Assembly (NCBI GenBank): GCA_900316995.1 | Contig: ONEZ01000015.1 | Location: 1-64,000, forward strand | Direction: 5' to 3' | Length of the DNA: 64,000 bases | Source: an uncultured Bacteroidales bacterium | GTDB lineage: Bacteria; Bacteroidota; Bacteroidia; Bacteroidales; Paludibacteraceae | Shown here: positions 16,901-25,764 of the stretch, piece after piece | Layout of the letters: each line of letters begins with the position of its first letter | Position numbering within the stretch: the stretch's first letter is position 1 | Position numbers and translations under genes: made by a program | Notes under the pieces: model-generated | What the model saw: only the letters and a program-made list of their open reading frames with translations | The model's database searches: none | Told to the model about the DNA's origin: nothing

Positions 16901-19302
16901 AGAATACACGTGACTTGCTTGTAATGAACAATGTGTTCTGGAATGACAACAAGAAGTTTGATGCTGGAACAAACAACTCTGCCATTATCCGTCTTGTTAA
17001 CTTTGAAGCAAATGATGATGCGCATGCGGTAAAGAATGTGGGCGTTTATTATAACACGTTGTATTTAGCTAAAAACGATGCCAATAGTGATAATGTTGAC
17101 TTCTTTATTTTTGGTGGAAATGATTCCAGGTGGAATACCGCTGCACGTTATGATGAGAGCACGATAGAGTTTATGTATAACAACTGCTACTCATACTCTA
17201 CCTCTTCTGCTGGAAAGTCTTCAAATCCATTCTTAAGTAAGACTATCACATCCACTATGCACCATAATAACTTCTGGTCTGCAAGAACTGGCAGTAGTTA
17301 CGGTGGTGACGAATTTGAGTTTGGTGCAAATATAGAGAATCACTCTATGGCTGCTGGGGGTGATATGCTTTGTAGTACAGCGGCACATACACCAGAGGGT
17401 ATGATTATAAAGGGTACTGCTCTTAATTTGGGTAGTGCAATTTCTACTGACGTTTCTGGTTTAGGCGCAGATACTGTCCGTTCTGACCGTCTTGATTTCA
17501 AGATTAGACCAAATGACAATACGTGGACATACGGTGCATACCAGAGTAGAAGCGGTGAAACTGTTGATGTTATTATATGGAACGGCGGTAAAGATGCTAC
17601 CTGGGATGACCGTAACAACTGGGTTAAGGAGAACGGCAGGCAGGTTACTTGTGTAGATAACCTTAGTGATAATCTTAAGGTTATTATCCCAGAGCCTCAC
17701 TCTAAACAGTATCCTTTGCCAGCATCGGGGTATATAACCAAGTATCCAACTGTACCTACATGGGCTACTCCTGCAAGTAGTGAGGCTGTAAGGGCAGGAA
17801 TAACAGAGTCAACAAGGACAACCGTAACTAAGTTTGCTCACTCCATTGAGATGGAGTATGGTTCTGCTATTAAGGGCGTAGAGGAACTTAAGGTGGGAGA
17901 TGCATATCACTATTATAATGTACAGTCTCATCTCACGGTTGATCCTAAAGAGTGGGTTCTTGTAGGTTCTGTGGTTCGTCCGTTTAAGGATAAAGATAAG
18001 GCAATGGCGGCTACACCTACTTTGCCGGCTGACTCAGCTACACGTCTTACACAGTCAGGTGATTTCTATCTCTATCATAAACCTCATGTTTATATGCAGA
18101 AGTTTGACATAGCTTATAACAGCGGTAGTGTGGTTGCTACATGGGGAACTCCATTTACTGATTTGAAAACAGATGTTGAGCCTACTGAGACTTTTGCAAT
18201 ATCTGTGGCTGATCAGTTTGGAGATATGAAACTTCCGGCGTCATTCTATTATGCTATTTTTGAGCCAGACCCATCTAAACTTAATGATGGCGACAAGCAG
18301 CGCACCTTTGACTTTAACGGTCATTACTATGCTGCAGAGCAAGCTCTGAATTACACTGTGCCAGCAACCTCTCTGGGTGTGTTTAATAATGCATACCCTG
18401 CAAATATTGATGGTACAGCCACTTACTCTAACTTTAATTTGTACACGTACGATTACAATGACAAGGCTTGGGAGGCTATAGGCACCATTGAAGATAAGAT
18501 GATTAAGCCTCAGAGCGGTTTTGCAATTTACAACACATCAGGTAGCTCAAATACATTCTCTCCAGTATATGTTACTGCTGTGGCTGACGGTAAGGACATT
18601 GATACCAAGTATAAGACCGCAGAGGCTAATGCTCAGGTTATTATTAGGGCATACAACTTGTTTAACGATAAGGGTAGCCGTATAGGTGTGGGTGAAGCGT
18701 TTAATGACGCTTACAAGCTCTTCAACGGCTCTGTTAGTGAGAACCTTGAGGTTTATATGCTTAAGAATGACGGTAAGTACTCAACCCTTAAGACAGATGA
18801 CTTCAACACTGTCATACCTGTGGGTGTGAGAAACAAGTCAAACAGCGCATATCCTATCAGATTTGAGCTTATTAAGGCTGAGGGTGTGGAGAGCGTGATA
18901 CTGGAGGACCGTGGTGTTACTCCTGCCGCCACATACGATTTACTCAGCGGTGAAGCTCCTGCATTCCCAAGCATTGAGCCTGGTGATTTGGAGGGCAGGT
19001 TCTACTTGATGCTTGGCGCTGGTACAGAGGAGAACCCTGACATACCTACAGACGCTCCTGCAGAGAGTGCAGATAGTTTGAATGTGGATGTGTTTGTAAA
19101 TAACGGTATTATGACTGTTTCAGTAAGCGCAGACGCTGTTATTAGCAACATCACCATGTATGACATGGCTGGTAAGGCTTACAAGGTGGCTGTGAACGGT
19201 ACAAATATGAACAAGAGCAAACTAAATGTTGCTAAAGGCGTTTATACTGTGACAGTGGTAACAGACAAGGGAACAGAGACAAAGAAAGTAATAGTAAAAT
19301 AA
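13936..19302 (+). CDS. Large secreted beta-helix protein with T9SS type-A tail
   Basis: 1788 residues. The signal peptide ends SSAWA (about residue 38). The N-terminal half contains beta-sandwich modules, including a carbohydrate-binding-like GGFTDWS segment near 175-290, and Ig/FN3-like repeats up to about 760. Residues about 800-1180 form a right-handed parallel beta-helix: repeated N-rich rungs such as NLEFVNCEFSGDNFCCIHASAVDGLYLENNNLI and LVMNNVFWND, the pectate-lyase-like fold. The C-terminal region has further beta domains and a final type-A sorting domain (NITMYDMAGKAYKV, LNVAKGVYTVTVVTDKG, KKVIVK). Expected location: cell surface or medium after T9SS export. The enzymatic activity is not assigned; no catalytic residues were identified. 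Confidence 0.85.
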   Translation: MKNNIYNTLSGFASHITSAGRVLSVIFMLALSSSAWATYYVYISTDKSTWTFVTNSETKSFTISNSNYLNSGTNYYLAVSTNSGGYSSSYKEQMYLSDVVNNSSSFITTSKDNASYSGCPFSFMKYSLPVPVSNLYLSLESESYTHNCGSVYTDKQQKYIVSVDTPTLKLCGGFTDWSTSEAPEMTETGTVGMYSTSVYLPGGHEYEKQTSEGFKVAAVTSSGSATWYGADATITSASNSQTLASTDAGGSAGNRCGITTVYSGSYTFTYNASSKLLTVTYPDAIEATPIVRCGALPTQTRNATYSSEGCDRYDINASAYIASPGCSAGSEQTLSNLRVRLRKKVAGEYTETEVVEFPGSYSRNSTYSLTVPCTTELLMTCLSETTIVMDIAGYNSVMGWSAYSDEMEVEYTACPKFILENLSKTFTACDGEHQFTLRDMVKPTPTGWSATLGGADATSDFTLKDGQMIWKGIDKDAGTYTYTFAFTRNGFNGEGKPNTATIEIEYNKTAPTGSVTGITITPSPKGTAGTPVTPWTPLTLTATLSDGNSFTDVQWSVSGVPAPVFEEGTFTSSSATATFTSKPFAVPVTYTVTARGLSGNCQSTDDEHSYTINVYADSDNGSGSTIILNGDAPVVDDGPEVTLNGYVKQLVDGNATLKKLGFAYIKSEGNSCGDVTGSWSKVEITPAEALKQGESWSASINTGLKENTEYLYRAYAVNTYPSTAVTTYSTNPNNSSEAACGTFTTQGGCEYPTGDTIYYTIDASLVSESPCHLAFKSFENALANLKSHKTAGAADYWWDNSKMMLVKNVVFQVAINKAGYGVKNSRVDFSNINKYESSSSPLPTKRLVIRPLVSGTKPIVWGMYMANSRWITVNSMNVQRVAPSTTDGKGHSCILIGLDDQTNNLAVGKVTSANLEFVNCEFSGDNFCCIHASAVDGLYLENNNLIAECGDASQDTRDWGASIKFMNCKNITLIRNNFKGAHSNNIFSQNTRDLLVMNNVFWNDNKKFDAGTNNSAIIRLVNFEANDDAHAVKNVGVYYNTLYLAKNDANSDNVDFFIFGGNDSRWNTAARYDESTIEFMYNNCYSYSTSSAGKSSNPFLSKTITSTMHHNNFWSARTGSSYGGDEFEFGANIENHSMAAGGDMLCSTAAHTPEGMIIKGTALNLGSAISTDVSGLGADTVRSDRLDFKIRPNDNTWTYGAYQSRSGETVDVIIWNGGKDATWDDRNNWVKENGRQVTCVDNLSDNLKVIIPEPHSKQYPLPASGYITKYPTVPTWATPASSEAVRAGITESTRTTVTKFAHSIEMEYGSAIKGVEELKVGDAYHYYNVQSHLTVDPKEWVLVGSVVRPFKDKDKAMAATPTLPADSATRLTQSGDFYLYHKPHVYMQKFDIAYNSGSVVATWGTPFTDLKTDVEPTETFAISVADQFGDMKLPASFYYAIFEPDPSKLNDGDKQRTFDFNGHYYAAEQALNYTVPATSLGVFNNAYPANIDGTATYSNFNLYTYDYNDKAWEAIGTIEDKMIKPQSGFAIYNTSGSSNTFSPVYVTAVADGKDIDTKYKTAEANAQVIIRAYNLFNDKGSRIGVGEAFNDAYKLFNGSVSENLEVYMLKNDGKYSTLKTDDFNTVIPVGVRNKSNSAYPIRFELIKAEGVESVILEDRGVTPAATYDLLSGEAPAFPSIEPGDLEGRFYLMLGAGTEENPDIPTDAPAESADSLNVDVFVNNGIMTVSVSADAVISNITMYDMAGKAYKVAVNGTNMNKSKLNVAKGVYTVTVVTDKGTETKKVIVK

Positions 19303-19314
19303 GTATAATAGGTG

Positions 19315-19381
19315 CGTCATGCTGAGTATAGCGAAGCATCTCATAATTATTTTGAGATCCTTCGTTTCACTCAGGATGACG
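19315..19381. repeat. CGTCAT-type palindromic repeat A
   Basis: Left arm CGTCATGCTGAG...GCGAAGCATCTCA, right arm TGAGATCCTTCG...CTCAGGATGACG. The arms are inverted copies. It lies just upstream of the small gene at 19393. Confidence 0.85.
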
Positions 19382-19392
19382 AGGTAAAGATA

Positions 19393-19884
19393 ATGTTTAT
19401 GAAAAGAGTATTGAAATTCTTGATACTTAGCCTTGGGCTGGTATTTGCCCAAGGTGTTATGGCGGTTACTCTCCCAAGTCAGTCATACAATCCGTATGTT
19501 ATTCCATCTGTGGGTGAGGATAATGCTAACTATGATCCTGTGATTGGCAGTGGTGTTATGATGCCTGGTCAGTCTTTTTCCACACTGCGTGAAGGTGAAG
19601 GTAGTTGGGGTACCCAATGTGTGCAAACCAGCTCCAAAGATCTAACCACTTGCCAGAACTGCTGTGCGTCTATGCTCTATATTGTATGTCCAAACCCTTC
19701 AACATGCTCAGAGGAGTACCTTAACCTCTATCATAACTGCGCTAATGAATGTGGGCGTTCTCTCCCCATTGAAGGCGGAATGTATATTCTTTTAGCTTTG
19801 GCGGTGGCGTTTGGTGCCGCCAAGGCTGCTCTGTTCCACAAAGGGGATGACGTGGAGCTTACGCTGCAGTGCTGCAACGCTTGA
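19393..19884 (+). CDS. Small Cys-rich exported protein with PIEGG-type C-terminal membrane tail
   Basis: 163 residues from the ATG at 19393 (ATG 19399 is equally possible). Upstream sequence is a palindromic repeat, so longer starts are rejected. The signal peptide is MKRVLKFLILSLGLVFAQGVMA. A Cys-rich middle has TCQNCC, VCPNPSTC and NCANEC. The C-terminus is SLPIEGGMYILLALAVAFGAAKAALFHKGDD: a short P-I-E-G-G motif, a hydrophobic helix and basic residues. That three-part layout recalls the PID/PIEGG-type C-terminal sorting signals of Bacteroidota surface proteins, but no sortase or exosortase is in view. It follows the big T9SS substrate; function unknown. Confidence 0.7.
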   Translation: MFMKRVLKFLILSLGLVFAQGVMAVTLPSQSYNPYVIPSVGEDNANYDPVIGSGVMMPGQSFSTLREGEGSWGTQCVQTSSKDLTTCQNCCASMLYIVCPNPSTCSEEYLNLYHNCANECGRSLPIEGGMYILLALAVAFGAAKAALFHKGDDVELTLQCCNA

Positions 19885-19953
19885 GGTTAAGCGTCTGTTT
19901 CGGCGAATTTCAATAAAGTTATTTCCATAATGGAAAAACATTGAAATTTGTTG

Positions 19954-19961
19954 TAACTTTG
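19954..19961 (+). promoter_or_regulatory. -7 element placing a leaderless start for the transporter
   Basis: TAACTTTG ends four bases before the ATG at 19966, so transcription should begin at or very near the start codon. Confidence 0.6.
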
Positions 19962-19965
19962 CAGT

Positions 19966-21636
19966 ATGAATTGGCTTTACGAACTTTTCTTTGGCGAGGG
20001 GGCTTCTGTACCACATATTTTTGTTGTATATACCTTTGTGATAGCCTTTGGCGGGCTATTAGGCAAAATTAAGGTCAAGGGAGTTTCACTTGGAGTCACC
20101 TTTGTGCTCTTTGTGGGGCTGCTTATGGGGCATCTTGGTGTGAAGATAGACGCAGAGGCGCTAAGTCTCCTAAAGGACTTTGGCCTGGCGCTTTTTGTAT
20201 ATGCTATGGGACTTCAGGTGGGTCCCGGTTTTTTTTCTACGTTTAGGCGGGGAGGGGTGAGGCTTAACCTGCTTGCCTTAGGTTATGTGCTGCTTGGCGT
20301 GGCGGTTATGCTCGGTCTCTACATGTTGATGAGCGACAGGGTGGAGTTCCCTATGATGATGGGTATTATGCACGGTGCTGTTACAGACACCCCAGGTTTG
20401 GGTGCGGCTGTTGAGGCGCTTAAAGTGATAGGCTACAACGGTATGCCCATAGGCTTGGGTTATGCAGTGGCATACCCTGTAGGCATTTTAGGCCTGATGT
20501 TTGCCATAATTCTACTAAGGTTTATACTGCGTGTTGACATTGACAAGGAGAATGAGGAGATTAGGAGGAGGGCGGCAGAGGACGCCGTTGACCTGAGCAG
20601 GATGTCAATAAGGGTCACCAACAGTAATCTTGACGGCAAGACAGTGGCTGAGTGCGTTAAGCTGATAGGCAGAAAGTATGTTATCTCCAGATTGTTTGAT
20701 AACGGTAACTTTATAGTGCCTGCCTCCGGCACTGTTATCCATTGTGATGATGTTATGCTTGTTGTAACGGCCAAAGCCGATGCTAAGACTGTGCTTGCCT
20801 TCCTTGGCAAGATAGATAACAGCGTGGAATGGAAGGATGAGGATGCTACAATGGTGTCGCGCCGCATTGTGGTTACAAGGAGTGAGATAAACGGCAAGAG
20901 CCTGAGCAGCTTGAAACTGCGTAATGTGTTTGGCGTGAATATAACCAGAGTAAACCGCTCTGGTGTGGATTTGGTGGCTTCGCCGGATTTAGTGCTGCAA
21001 GTGGGCGACAAAGTTATGGTTGTGGGGCCGCTTGAGGCTGTGAAAAAGGCTGAGAAGATGCTTGGTGACACATTAAAGCGCTTGAGAAACCCTCATATAG
21101 TGTCGCTCTTTTTTGGAGTGTTTGCCGGTGTTATAGTGGGCTGTATGCCTGTATATCTGCCTGGTATGCCTATGCCTGTGCGGCTTGGGCTGGCTGGCGG
21201 TCCGTTGCTTGTCTCCATATTGGTGGGGCGCTTTGGCTACAAGGCGAAACTTATCTCTTACACTACTCAGAGTGCGAACCTCATGCTGCGTGAAATTGGC
21301 TTGTGTTTCTTCCTTGCCAGCTTGGGCATTGATGCGGGCGGCAGTTTTGTGCCTGCTCTTACAGAAGGTGGCGGCATTTTGTGGGTAGGCTTGGCATTTT
21401 TTATTACTGTGGTGCCGGCTCTTGTTGTAGGTGTTTTGGCATACAAGCTGCTTAAGATGAATTACAGCACTGTCATAGGTCTTTTGGCCGGCTCGTCAAA
21501 CAGCTCGTCGGCTCTGGCATACGCCACTCAGGCTGTTGGCAATGACACCCCCACTGTGGCTTACACCACTGTATATCCCCTTACCATGTTCCTTCGCATA
21601 GTGGCTGCGCAGCTGCTTATACTGCTAATGATGTAG
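19966..21636 (+). CDS. YidE/AspT-family transporter with two RCK_C domains
   Basis: 556 residues. It has the layout of the aspartate:alanine-exchanger/YidE/YbjL family: about five to six membrane helices (residues 1-190), two TrkA-C/RCK_C regulatory domains in the cytoplasmic middle (about 205-285 and 290-375: VAECVKLIGRKYVISR, then GDKVMVVGPLEAVKKAEKML), and another helix bundle (380-556) ending in a hydrophobic tail. The conserved GAVTDTPGLGAA and AGSSNSSSALAYA motifs are internal repeats of the fold and likely line the transport path. The substrate cannot be read from sequence; amino acids or other anions are possible. The gene stands alone with its own terminator and an apparently leaderless mRNA. 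Confidence 0.88.
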   Translation: MNWLYELFFGEGASVPHIFVVYTFVIAFGGLLGKIKVKGVSLGVTFVLFVGLLMGHLGVKIDAEALSLLKDFGLALFVYAMGLQVGPGFFSTFRRGGVRLNLLALGYVLLGVAVMLGLYMLMSDRVEFPMMMGIMHGAVTDTPGLGAAVEALKVIGYNGMPIGLGYAVAYPVGILGLMFAIILLRFILRVDIDKENEEIRRRAAEDAVDLSRMSIRVTNSNLDGKTVAECVKLIGRKYVISRLFDNGNFIVPASGTVIHCDDVMLVVTAKADAKTVLAFLGKIDNSVEWKDEDATMVSRRIVVTRSEINGKSLSSLKLRNVFGVNITRVNRSGVDLVASPDLVLQVGDKVMVVGPLEAVKKAEKMLGDTLKRLRNPHIVSLFFGVFAGVIVGCMPVYLPGMPMPVRLGLAGGPLLVSILVGRFGYKAKLISYTTQSANLMLREIGLCFFLASLGIDAGGSFVPALTEGGGILWVGLAFFITVVPALVVGVLAYKLLKMNYSTVIGLLAGSSNSSSALAYATQAVGNDTPTVAYTTVYPLTMFLRIVAAQLLILLMM

Positions 21637-21670
21637 GCTGCCACCTGCGGGCAATAGTGTTAAAACCATT

Positions 21671-21709
21671 AAAAATCCGGAAAAACGTTTGTTTTTTCGG
21701 ATTTTTTTT
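21671..21709 (+). terminator. Terminator after the transporter
   Basis: AAAATCCG...AAAAAC pairs with GTTTTTTCGGATTTT around a short loop, followed by eight T. Confidence 0.85.
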
Positions 21710-21779
21710 GCTAAATTGCGTATCGTTTTGTGGGGTTTGAACCATTAAATTGCAATATTTAACTAAAAATCAATAATTT

Positions 21780-23939
21780 ATGAAAACTTATCAAACAGAC
21801 CAAATCAAGAACATCTCAATGGTGGGCTCTTCGGGTAGCGGCAAGACAACCCTTGCCGAGTCTATGCTTTTTGAAGCAGGTATCATTAAACGCAGAGGCA
21901 GCGTAGAGGCTCAGAACACTGTGTCAGACTACTTCCCTGTGGAGCATGAGTACGGTTACTCAGTATTTCCTACTGTTTTGCACGTGGAGTGGCTTGGAAA
22001 GAAACTTAACTTTATTGATTGCCCGGGCGCAGATGATTTTGTGGGTGGTATGATAACATCGCTGGGCGTGACAGATACCGCTCTCATGCTCATCAACGCC
22101 GCTCAAGGCGTGGAGGTTGGCACACAGAACCAGTTCCGCCAGATAGAGAGAATGAAGAAGCCTTGCATATTTGTGATTAACCAGCTTGACAGTGACAAGG
22201 CCGATTTTGAGCTTAGCCTGCAGAGCCTCAAGGATAACTACGGCGGCAAGGTGGTGCCTATCCAGTTCCCTATTAACCAGGGCCCGCAGTTCAACGCCCT
22301 TATTGATGTGCTGCTCATGAAGATGTATAAATGGAAACCTGAGGGTGGTGTGCCTGAGATTTCTGAGATACCAGCTGAGTACAAGGATAAAGCCGCTGAA
22401 ATGCACAACGCTCTTGTGGAGGCTGCCGCTGAGCATGATGAGGGGTTGATGGACAAATATTTTGAGAATGGATCATTGAGTGAGGATGAGATGCGTATGG
22501 GCATACGCAAGGGCTTGATTAGTCAGGATATTCTGCCTGTGTTCTGCGTATGCGCAGGTAAAGACATGGGCGTGCGCCGTCTTATGGAGTTTCTTGGCAA
22601 TGTGGTTCCTTTTGTGAGCGATATGCCAGCCCCAGTGGCTACAGACGGTACTGTGGTTAACCCCGATGCCAAGGCTGCTACAAGCCTCTATATTTTCAAG
22701 ACATCAGTTGAGCCTCATATAGGTGAAATATCCTACTTTAAGGTGATGAGCGGTACCATTAAGAAGGGCGACGATGTATTCAACGCCACCCGTAATACCA
22801 AGGAGCGTATCTCTCAGATGTACTGCGTGGCAGGTCAGAACCGTATAGAGTTGGAGGAGCTTATGGCTGGTGACTTGGGCGCCACTGTAAAACTAAAGAA
22901 CACCCGTACAGCCAACACCCTCAACGCAGGCTCATCAGAGATGCAGTTTGATTTTGTAAAATACCCAGACTGGAAATATCGCCGTGCCGTCAAGGCTGTA
23001 AATCAGGCAGACGATGCAAAACTTGGCGAAATACTGAACCGTATGCACGAGGAGGATCCTACATGGCGTGTAGAGTACTCTAAGGAGTTAAAACAGACCA
23101 TCCTCTATGGTATGGGAGAGTTCCACCTGCGTACTCTTAAATGGCGTGTTGAGAATAATGATAAGATTGCCATACAGTTTGACGAACCTAAGATTCCGTA
23201 TCGTGAAACCATAACCAAGGCGGCTCGTGCAGACTATCGCCACAAGAAGCAGAGTGGTGGAGCAGGCCAGTTTGGTGAGGTTCATCTGATAGTGGAGCCT
23301 CTTGTTGAGGGCGTTCCAGCCAAGGAGGTCTATAAGTTCAACGGTCAGGAGTTCAAGATAAGCATACGTGACAAGCAGGAGTACTCTCTTGACTGGGGCG
23401 GAAAGGTTGAGTTTATTAACTCTATTGTGGGTGGTGCCATCGATGCACGCTTCATTCCAGCCATACTTAAAGGTGTTATGGACTGCATGGAACAGGGTCC
23501 TCTTACAGGCTCATACGCCCGTGATGTACGTGTTATAGTATATGACGGCAAGATGCACCCGGTGGATTCAAATGAAATATCTTTCCGTCTTGCCACTCGT
23601 CATGCCTTCTCAGAAGCGTTCAAGAATGCTGGTCCTAAAGTTATGGAGCCAATCTACGATGTGCAGATTGTAGTGCCAAGCGGACGCATGGGCGACGTTA
23701 TGGCTGACCTCCAGAGCCGCCGTGCCATCATCATGGGCATGGAGAGCGAGAAGGGTATGGAGAAGCTTTCAGCCCGTGTGCCACTCAAGGAGATGGGCAA
23801 TTACTCCACATCACTCAGCTCAGCCACTGGCGGCCGCGCCTCATTCAGCATGTCAATGAGCGGCTATGAGCTTGTGCCTGGCGATGTTCAGGAGCAACTG
23901 CTCAAGGAGTACGCCGCTTCACACGTTGAGGAAGATTAG
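21780..23939 (+). CDS. Elongation factor G paralogue (EF-G2-like GTPase)
   Basis: 719 residues with all EF-G domains: GTPase (1-280), domain II (about 295-380), III and IV (about 390-600, GGAGQFGEVHL) and V (600-719, MGDVMADLQSRRA). G1 is GSSGSGKTT (16-24). G3 reads DCPGADDF, with Ala84 where canonical EF-G has the catalytic His of DTPGH; G4 is NQLD rather than NKxD. This variant is characteristic of a second EF-G type found in Bacteroidota, not the rpsL/rpsG-linked fusA. Probable role is ribosomal translocation, ribosome release or rescue, with altered GTP hydrolysis. A TTGACAG repeat begins two bases after the stop codon. Confidence 0.88.
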   Translation: MKTYQTDQIKNISMVGSSGSGKTTLAESMLFEAGIIKRRGSVEAQNTVSDYFPVEHEYGYSVFPTVLHVEWLGKKLNFIDCPGADDFVGGMITSLGVTDTALMLINAAQGVEVGTQNQFRQIERMKKPCIFVINQLDSDKADFELSLQSLKDNYGGKVVPIQFPINQGPQFNALIDVLLMKMYKWKPEGGVPEISEIPAEYKDKAAEMHNALVEAAAEHDEGLMDKYFENGSLSEDEMRMGIRKGLISQDILPVFCVCAGKDMGVRRLMEFLGNVVPFVSDMPAPVATDGTVVNPDAKAATSLYIFKTSVEPHIGEISYFKVMSGTIKKGDDVFNATRNTKERISQMYCVAGQNRIELEELMAGDLGATVKLKNTRTANTLNAGSSEMQFDFVKYPDWKYRRAVKAVNQADDAKLGEILNRMHEEDPTWRVEYSKELKQTILYGMGEFHLRTLKWRVENNDKIAIQFDEPKIPYRETITKAARADYRHKKQSGGAGQFGEVHLIVEPLVEGVPAKEVYKFNGQEFKISIRDKQEYSLDWGGKVEFINSIVGGAIDARFIPAILKGVMDCMEQGPLTGSYARDVRVIVYDGKMHPVDSNEISFRLATRHAFSEAFKNAGPKVMEPIYDVQIVVPSGRMGDVMADLQSRRAIIMGMESEKGMEKLSARVPLKEMGNYSTSLSSATGGRASFSMSMSGYELVPGDVQEQLLKEYAASHVEED

Positions 23940-23941
23940 TC

Positions 23942-23974
23942 AGTTGACAGTTGACAATTGATAGTTGAGAGTTG
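23942..23974. repeat. TTGACAG heptamer repeat tract
   Basis: AGTTGACAGTTGACAATTG, then ATAGTTGAGAGTTG: four to five imperfect heptamers directly after the EF-G stop codon. Confidence 0.85.
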
Positions 23975-23976
23975 TA

Positions 23977-24048
23977 CGTCATTCTGAGGGCAAAGCCCGA
24001 AGAATCTCGCAATGATTATGAGATTCTTCGCTAACGCTCAGAATGACG
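23977..24048. repeat. CGTCAT-type palindromic repeat B
   Basis: CGTCATTCTGAG...GAAGAATCTCGC and its inverted copy ending CTCAGAATGACG. The left arm includes a GGGC-AAA-GCCC mini-hairpin. Confidence 0.85.
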
Positions 24049-24071
24049 TGCTGTTTTTAAAATTATTTTTG

Positions 24072-24079
24072 TAATTTTG
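24072..24079 (+). promoter_or_regulatory. -7 element of cysS promoter
   Basis: TAATTTTG, 26 bases before the cysS ATG. Confidence 0.6.
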
Positions 24080-24105
24080 CGGTTTATTAGCAAAACCTCA
24101 TAATT

Positions 24106-25578
24106 ATGGAACACAATCTTTTCATCTACAATACTCTGAAACGTAAAAAGGAGCAGTTTGTACCGCTACATGAACCATACGTGGGAATGTATGTGTGCGG
24201 TCCTACTGTGTATGGCGACGGACACCTTGGACACGCCCGCCCTGCCATTACTTTTGATTTGCTCTTCCGCTGGCTTATGCAGCTCGGCTATAAGGTGCGT
24301 TATGTACGCAACATCACTGATGTAGGCCACTTGGAGCATGATGCAGACGAGGGTGAGGATAAGATTGCAAAGAAAGCCCGTTTGGAGCAGAAAGAGCCTA
24401 TGGAGGTGGTGCAGTACTACCTTAACCGTTACCACAAGGCAATGGAGGCGCTTAATGTTCTGCCACCATCAATAGAGCCTCACGCATCGGGGCATATAAT
24501 AGAGCAGATAGAGTTTGTGAAAAAGATTCTTGACGCAGGATATGCTTATATCTCAGAGGGTTCTGTATATTTTGACGTGCGCAAATATGACCGTGACCAC
24601 CATTACGGCATACTTTCAGGACGTAACATAGATGACCTTTTAGAAACCACCCGTGAGCTTGACGGACAGCAGGAGAAACACTGCTCTCTTGATTTTGCTC
24701 TCTGGAAAAAGGCTCAGCCAGAGCATATTATGCGTTGGCCATCACCTTGGAGCGATGGTTTCCCAGGCTGGCATCTTGAGTGCTCCACCATGGGTACTAA
24801 GTATCTGGGGCAGTCATTTGACATACACGGAGGCGGAATGGACCTTGTGTTCCCGCATCATGAGTGTGAGATAGCCCAGAGCACTGCCGCACTTGGTCAT
24901 GAGAGTGTACGCTACTGGATGCACAATAACATGATTACCATCAACGGACAGAAGATGGGTAAGTCTCTTGGCAATTTCATAACACTTGATGAGTTCTTCA
25001 CAGGCTCTCACAAGCTGCTTGACCAGGCGTACAGCCCGATGACCATACGTTTCTTTATCCTTCAGGCTCAGTATAGAAGTACTGTGGATTTCAGCAACGA
25101 TGCACTCAAAGCCTCAGAGAAGGGGTATCAGCGTCTTATGGAGGCATACAGCCGCCTTAAGAGCCTGAAACCGTCTGATGCGTCAACCGTGGATGTAAAA
25201 GATTTGCGCGCCAAATGTACAGAGGCCATGAATGATGACCTTAACTCACCAATAGTAATATCACATCTGTTTGAGGCTGCTAAGGCTATTAACGCTGTGG
25301 CAGACGGCAAGGCAACCATCAGTGCTGAGGATTTGGAGGAGCTTAAAGCAACCTATAAACTCTTTGTTGAAGATGTGTTAGGACTTAAGGCTGATGCCGC
25401 AGAGGGCTCATCCTCAACGTCAGAAGCCTATAAGAAGGCTGTTGACCTGCTGCTTAACATCCGTCTTGAAGCCAAGCAGAACAAAGACTGGGCTACCAGC
25501 GATAAGATTCGTAACGCCCTGCAAGCCGCTGGCTTCACCATCAAAGACACTAAGGATGGGTTTGAATGGTCTCTTTAG
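24106..25578 (+). CDS. cysS: Cysteine--tRNA ligase
   Basis: 490 residues, a class I aminoacyl-tRNA synthetase that charges tRNA-Cys. The zinc/ATP region starts [15 protein letters not shown] (HIGH-like motif HLGH); the second zinc ligands lie in GWHLECS and [14 protein letters not shown]. The KMSKS loop is KMGKSLGNF (about residues 284-292). The DALR anticodon-binding domain follows (about 345-420), and a C-terminal small domain ends [11 protein letters not shown]. Length fits the family. A TTGACA repeat tract starts immediately after the TAG stop, and the gene has its own promoter. Confidence 0.97.
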   Translation: MEHNLFIYNTLKRKKEQFVPLHEPYVGMYVCGPTVYGDGHLGHARPAITFDLLFRWLMQLGYKVRYVRNITDVGHLEHDADEGEDKIAKKARLEQKEPMEVVQYYLNRYHKAMEALNVLPPSIEPHASGHIIEQIEFVKKILDAGYAYISEGSVYFDVRKYDRDHHYGILSGRNIDDLLETTRELDGQQEKHCSLDFALWKKAQPEHIMRWPSPWSDGFPGWHLECSTMGTKYLGQSFDIHGGGMDLVFPHHECEIAQSTAALGHESVRYWMHNNMITINGQKMGKSLGNFITLDEFFTGSHKLLDQAYSPMTIRFFILQAQYRSTVDFSNDALKASEKGYQRLMEAYSRLKSLKPSDASTVDVKDLRAKCTEAMNDDLNSPIVISHLFEAAKAINAVADGKATISAEDLEELKATYKLFVEDVLGLKADAAEGSSSTSEAYKKAVDLLLNIRLEAKQNKDWATSDKIRNALQAAGFTIKDTKDGFEWSL

Positions 25579-25617
25579 TTGACATTTGACAGTTGACATT
25601 TGACAGTTAAGAGTTAA
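25577..25617. repeat. TTGACAT/TTGACAG heptamer repeat tract
   Basis: Alternating TTGACAT and TTGACAG units starting right at the cysS stop codon, decaying into AAGAGTTAAAA. Confidence 0.8.
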
Positions 25618-25624
25618 AAATGAA

Positions 25625-25664
25625 CGTCATTCTGAACGAAACGGAGTGAAGTGAAGAATCTCGA
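25625..25664. repeat. CGTCAT-type repeat C (left arm only)
   Basis: CGTCATTCTGAACGAAACGG...GAAGAATCTCG without the inverted right arm: a half element. Confidence 0.65.
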
Positions 25665-25708
25665 ATTGTACGGTGTATTTGTAAGAATAAATATTTTTCT
25701 GAAAAAAT

Positions 25709-25739
25709 TTTGCAGTTATAAAAAAACGTATTACCTTTG
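25709..25739 (+). promoter_or_regulatory. Promoter of tRNA-Glu
   Basis: TTTG (25709-25712), 19 bases, TACCTTTG (25732-25739), 25 bases before the mature tRNA 5' end. A canonical match. Confidence 0.8.
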
Positions 25740-25764
25740 CATCGCAAATCGCAAATGAGTAGAT

